NCBI GenBank assembly: GCA_014379045.1
Contig: JACMMK010000090.1
Location: 1-14,041, forward strand
Source of the DNA: Burkholderiales bacterium
Lineage (GTDB): Bacteria > Pseudomonadota > Gammaproteobacteria > Burkholderiales > CAIKXV01
Length of the DNA: 14,041 nt
Reading direction: 5' to 3'
Part shown: positions 13,438 through 14,041 of the stretch, piece by piece
Numbering within the stretch: the stretch's first letter is position 1
How the letters are laid out: each line of letters starts with the position of its first letter
Position numbers and translations under genes: made by a program
Notes under the pieces: generated by a model
The model's database searches: none
Told to the model about the DNA's origin: nothing
What the model saw: only the letters and a program-made list of their open reading frames with translations

Positions 13438-14041
13438 CAGTCGAACTCCTTGATCATGATCGACACCGTGTAGTCGGGAAGAATGGTGACGGTCGAAGCG
13501 ACCGGCACCACGAGCGTGGATTCGCGTTCCTCGAGGATCATCGGGCCGCTCAACCGGGTGCCGGGTTTGAGCGAGTAGCGCTCGAACACCGGCACCTCGG
13601 CGAAGCGCCCCCGCACCGGCAGGAACGCCCGGCGCTTGCCGCGCGCGACCGGCTTCGCGCTGACCCGCGTGTCGCCCCACTGGAAGCGATGCCGCTTCAT
13701 CGGGGCGCGCCCGGTCAGCCGCCACGTGATCACCTGCGCGTGCGCGCCGGGTACCAGTGCCCCGTACAGCTTTCGATACTGCGCTTCGAACGCCCGACGC
13801 ATGAGCGGCGCGACCGAAGCATCGAGCCGCCGATAGGGAATGCTCACCGGCACGCTGTGACCCTGCCCGAGATAGCGCATCTGCGCGCCGATCGACCAGA
13901 CGATGCCGGTCGCAGGTACCTCGGCTGAATCGAGCTCGGCCTGCGCCTCGATGCGCAGCGCATGCATCACCTTGCCCGCGCTCGCCCAGTCGGTCTCTTC
14001 GAGCAGAGCCGGGCTCGACCACGCGCGATCGACGCGTGCAG
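13437..14041 (-). CDS. hyuA: Hydantoinase A/oxoprolinase subunit, C-terminal part (5' end outside window)
   Basis: The frame runs unbroken to the right edge, so this is the last 200 residues or so of HyuA, normally about 690. Visible: RVDRAWSSPALLEE at the edge, FxxQYxxLYG-like AFEAQYRKLYGALVPG, and the C-terminal beta region VPVFERYSLKPGTRLSGPMILEERESTLVVP typical of the HyuA C-terminus, where the conserved GP-x-I-x-E element precedes the final strands. The ATP-binding N-terminal domain lies outside the window. A GTG at 13970 is an internal codon, not a start. It forms an operon with hyuB through a one-base TGATG overlap. HyuA couples ATP hydrolysis to opening of a cyclic amide or imide in characterised members; the substrate here is unknown. 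Confidence 0.9.
   Translation of the reverse strand, partial: ARVDRAWSSPALLEETDWASAGKVMHALRIEAQAELDSAEVPATGIVWSIGAQMRYLGQGHSVPVSIPYRRLDASVAPLMRRAFEAQYRKLYGALVPGAHAQVITWRLTGRAPMKRHRFQWGDTRVSAKPVARGKRRAFLPVRGRFAEVPVFERYSLKPGTRLSGPMILEERESTLVVPVASTVTILPDYTVSIMIKEFD

Noticed and set aside
1..14041. CRISPR array, tRNA, transposase or integrase
   Set aside because: No regularly spaced repeats, tRNA-like folds or recombinase motifs were seen on reading both strands; a dedicated tRNA scan was not possible here.

Overview
The window is GC-rich, densely coded bacterial DNA. A TctC/Bug-type solute receptor, a HyuA/HyuB pair, a Tat-exported amidohydrolase and a Rhodobacter-type PmtA together suggest a betaproteobacterium, most likely Burkholderiales. 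This is inferred from gene families only; there is no rRNA or tRNA in the window to anchor it. I see no insertion sequence, integrase, CRISPR array or tRNA.

Left half (about 1-7013): phosphate- and membrane-lipid genes. In order: the 3' part of a PhoD-type alkaline phosphatase/phosphodiesterase (+); a PmtA-like phospholipid N-methyltransferase (+); a membrane-anchored YkgJ-type Cys-cluster protein (+) followed by a cytoplasmic alkaline-phosphatase-superfamily hydrolase (+); then, convergent to these, btaB and btaA (-), the two enzymes of betaine lipid (DGTS) synthesis; and, divergent from btaA, a calcineurin-like phosphoesterase (+) that matches PlcP, the intracellular phospholipase C of phosphate-starvation lipid remodelling, better than LpxH. 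The pathway closes on itself: PlcP turns phospholipid into diacylglycerol plus a phospho-headgroup, BtaA adds the 3-amino-3-carboxypropyl group of SAM to diacylglycerol, and BtaB trimethylates it to DGTS, which contains no phosphorus. Four tandem PhoB-type half-sites (5985-6025), followed by a -10-like hexamer at the expected distance, point toward plcP. Unusually, they lie inside the first 14 codons of btaA.

Middle (7014-9108): a conserved-looking 108-residue protein of unknown function (-), a 330-base stretch without a convincing gene, a Bug-family periplasmic receptor (-), and a 337-base stretch between that receptor and the next gene.

Right half (9109-14041): a secreted YceI-family lipocalin-like protein (+), a Tat-exported YtcJ-type amidohydrolase with a Cys-containing tail (+), then convergent hyuB and the 3' end of hyuA (-), an ATP-dependent hydantoinase/oxoprolinase-type pair. 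Receptor, amidohydrolase and HyuAB look like an uptake-and-catabolism neighbourhood for an amide-type compound, but the substrate cannot be read from the sequence.
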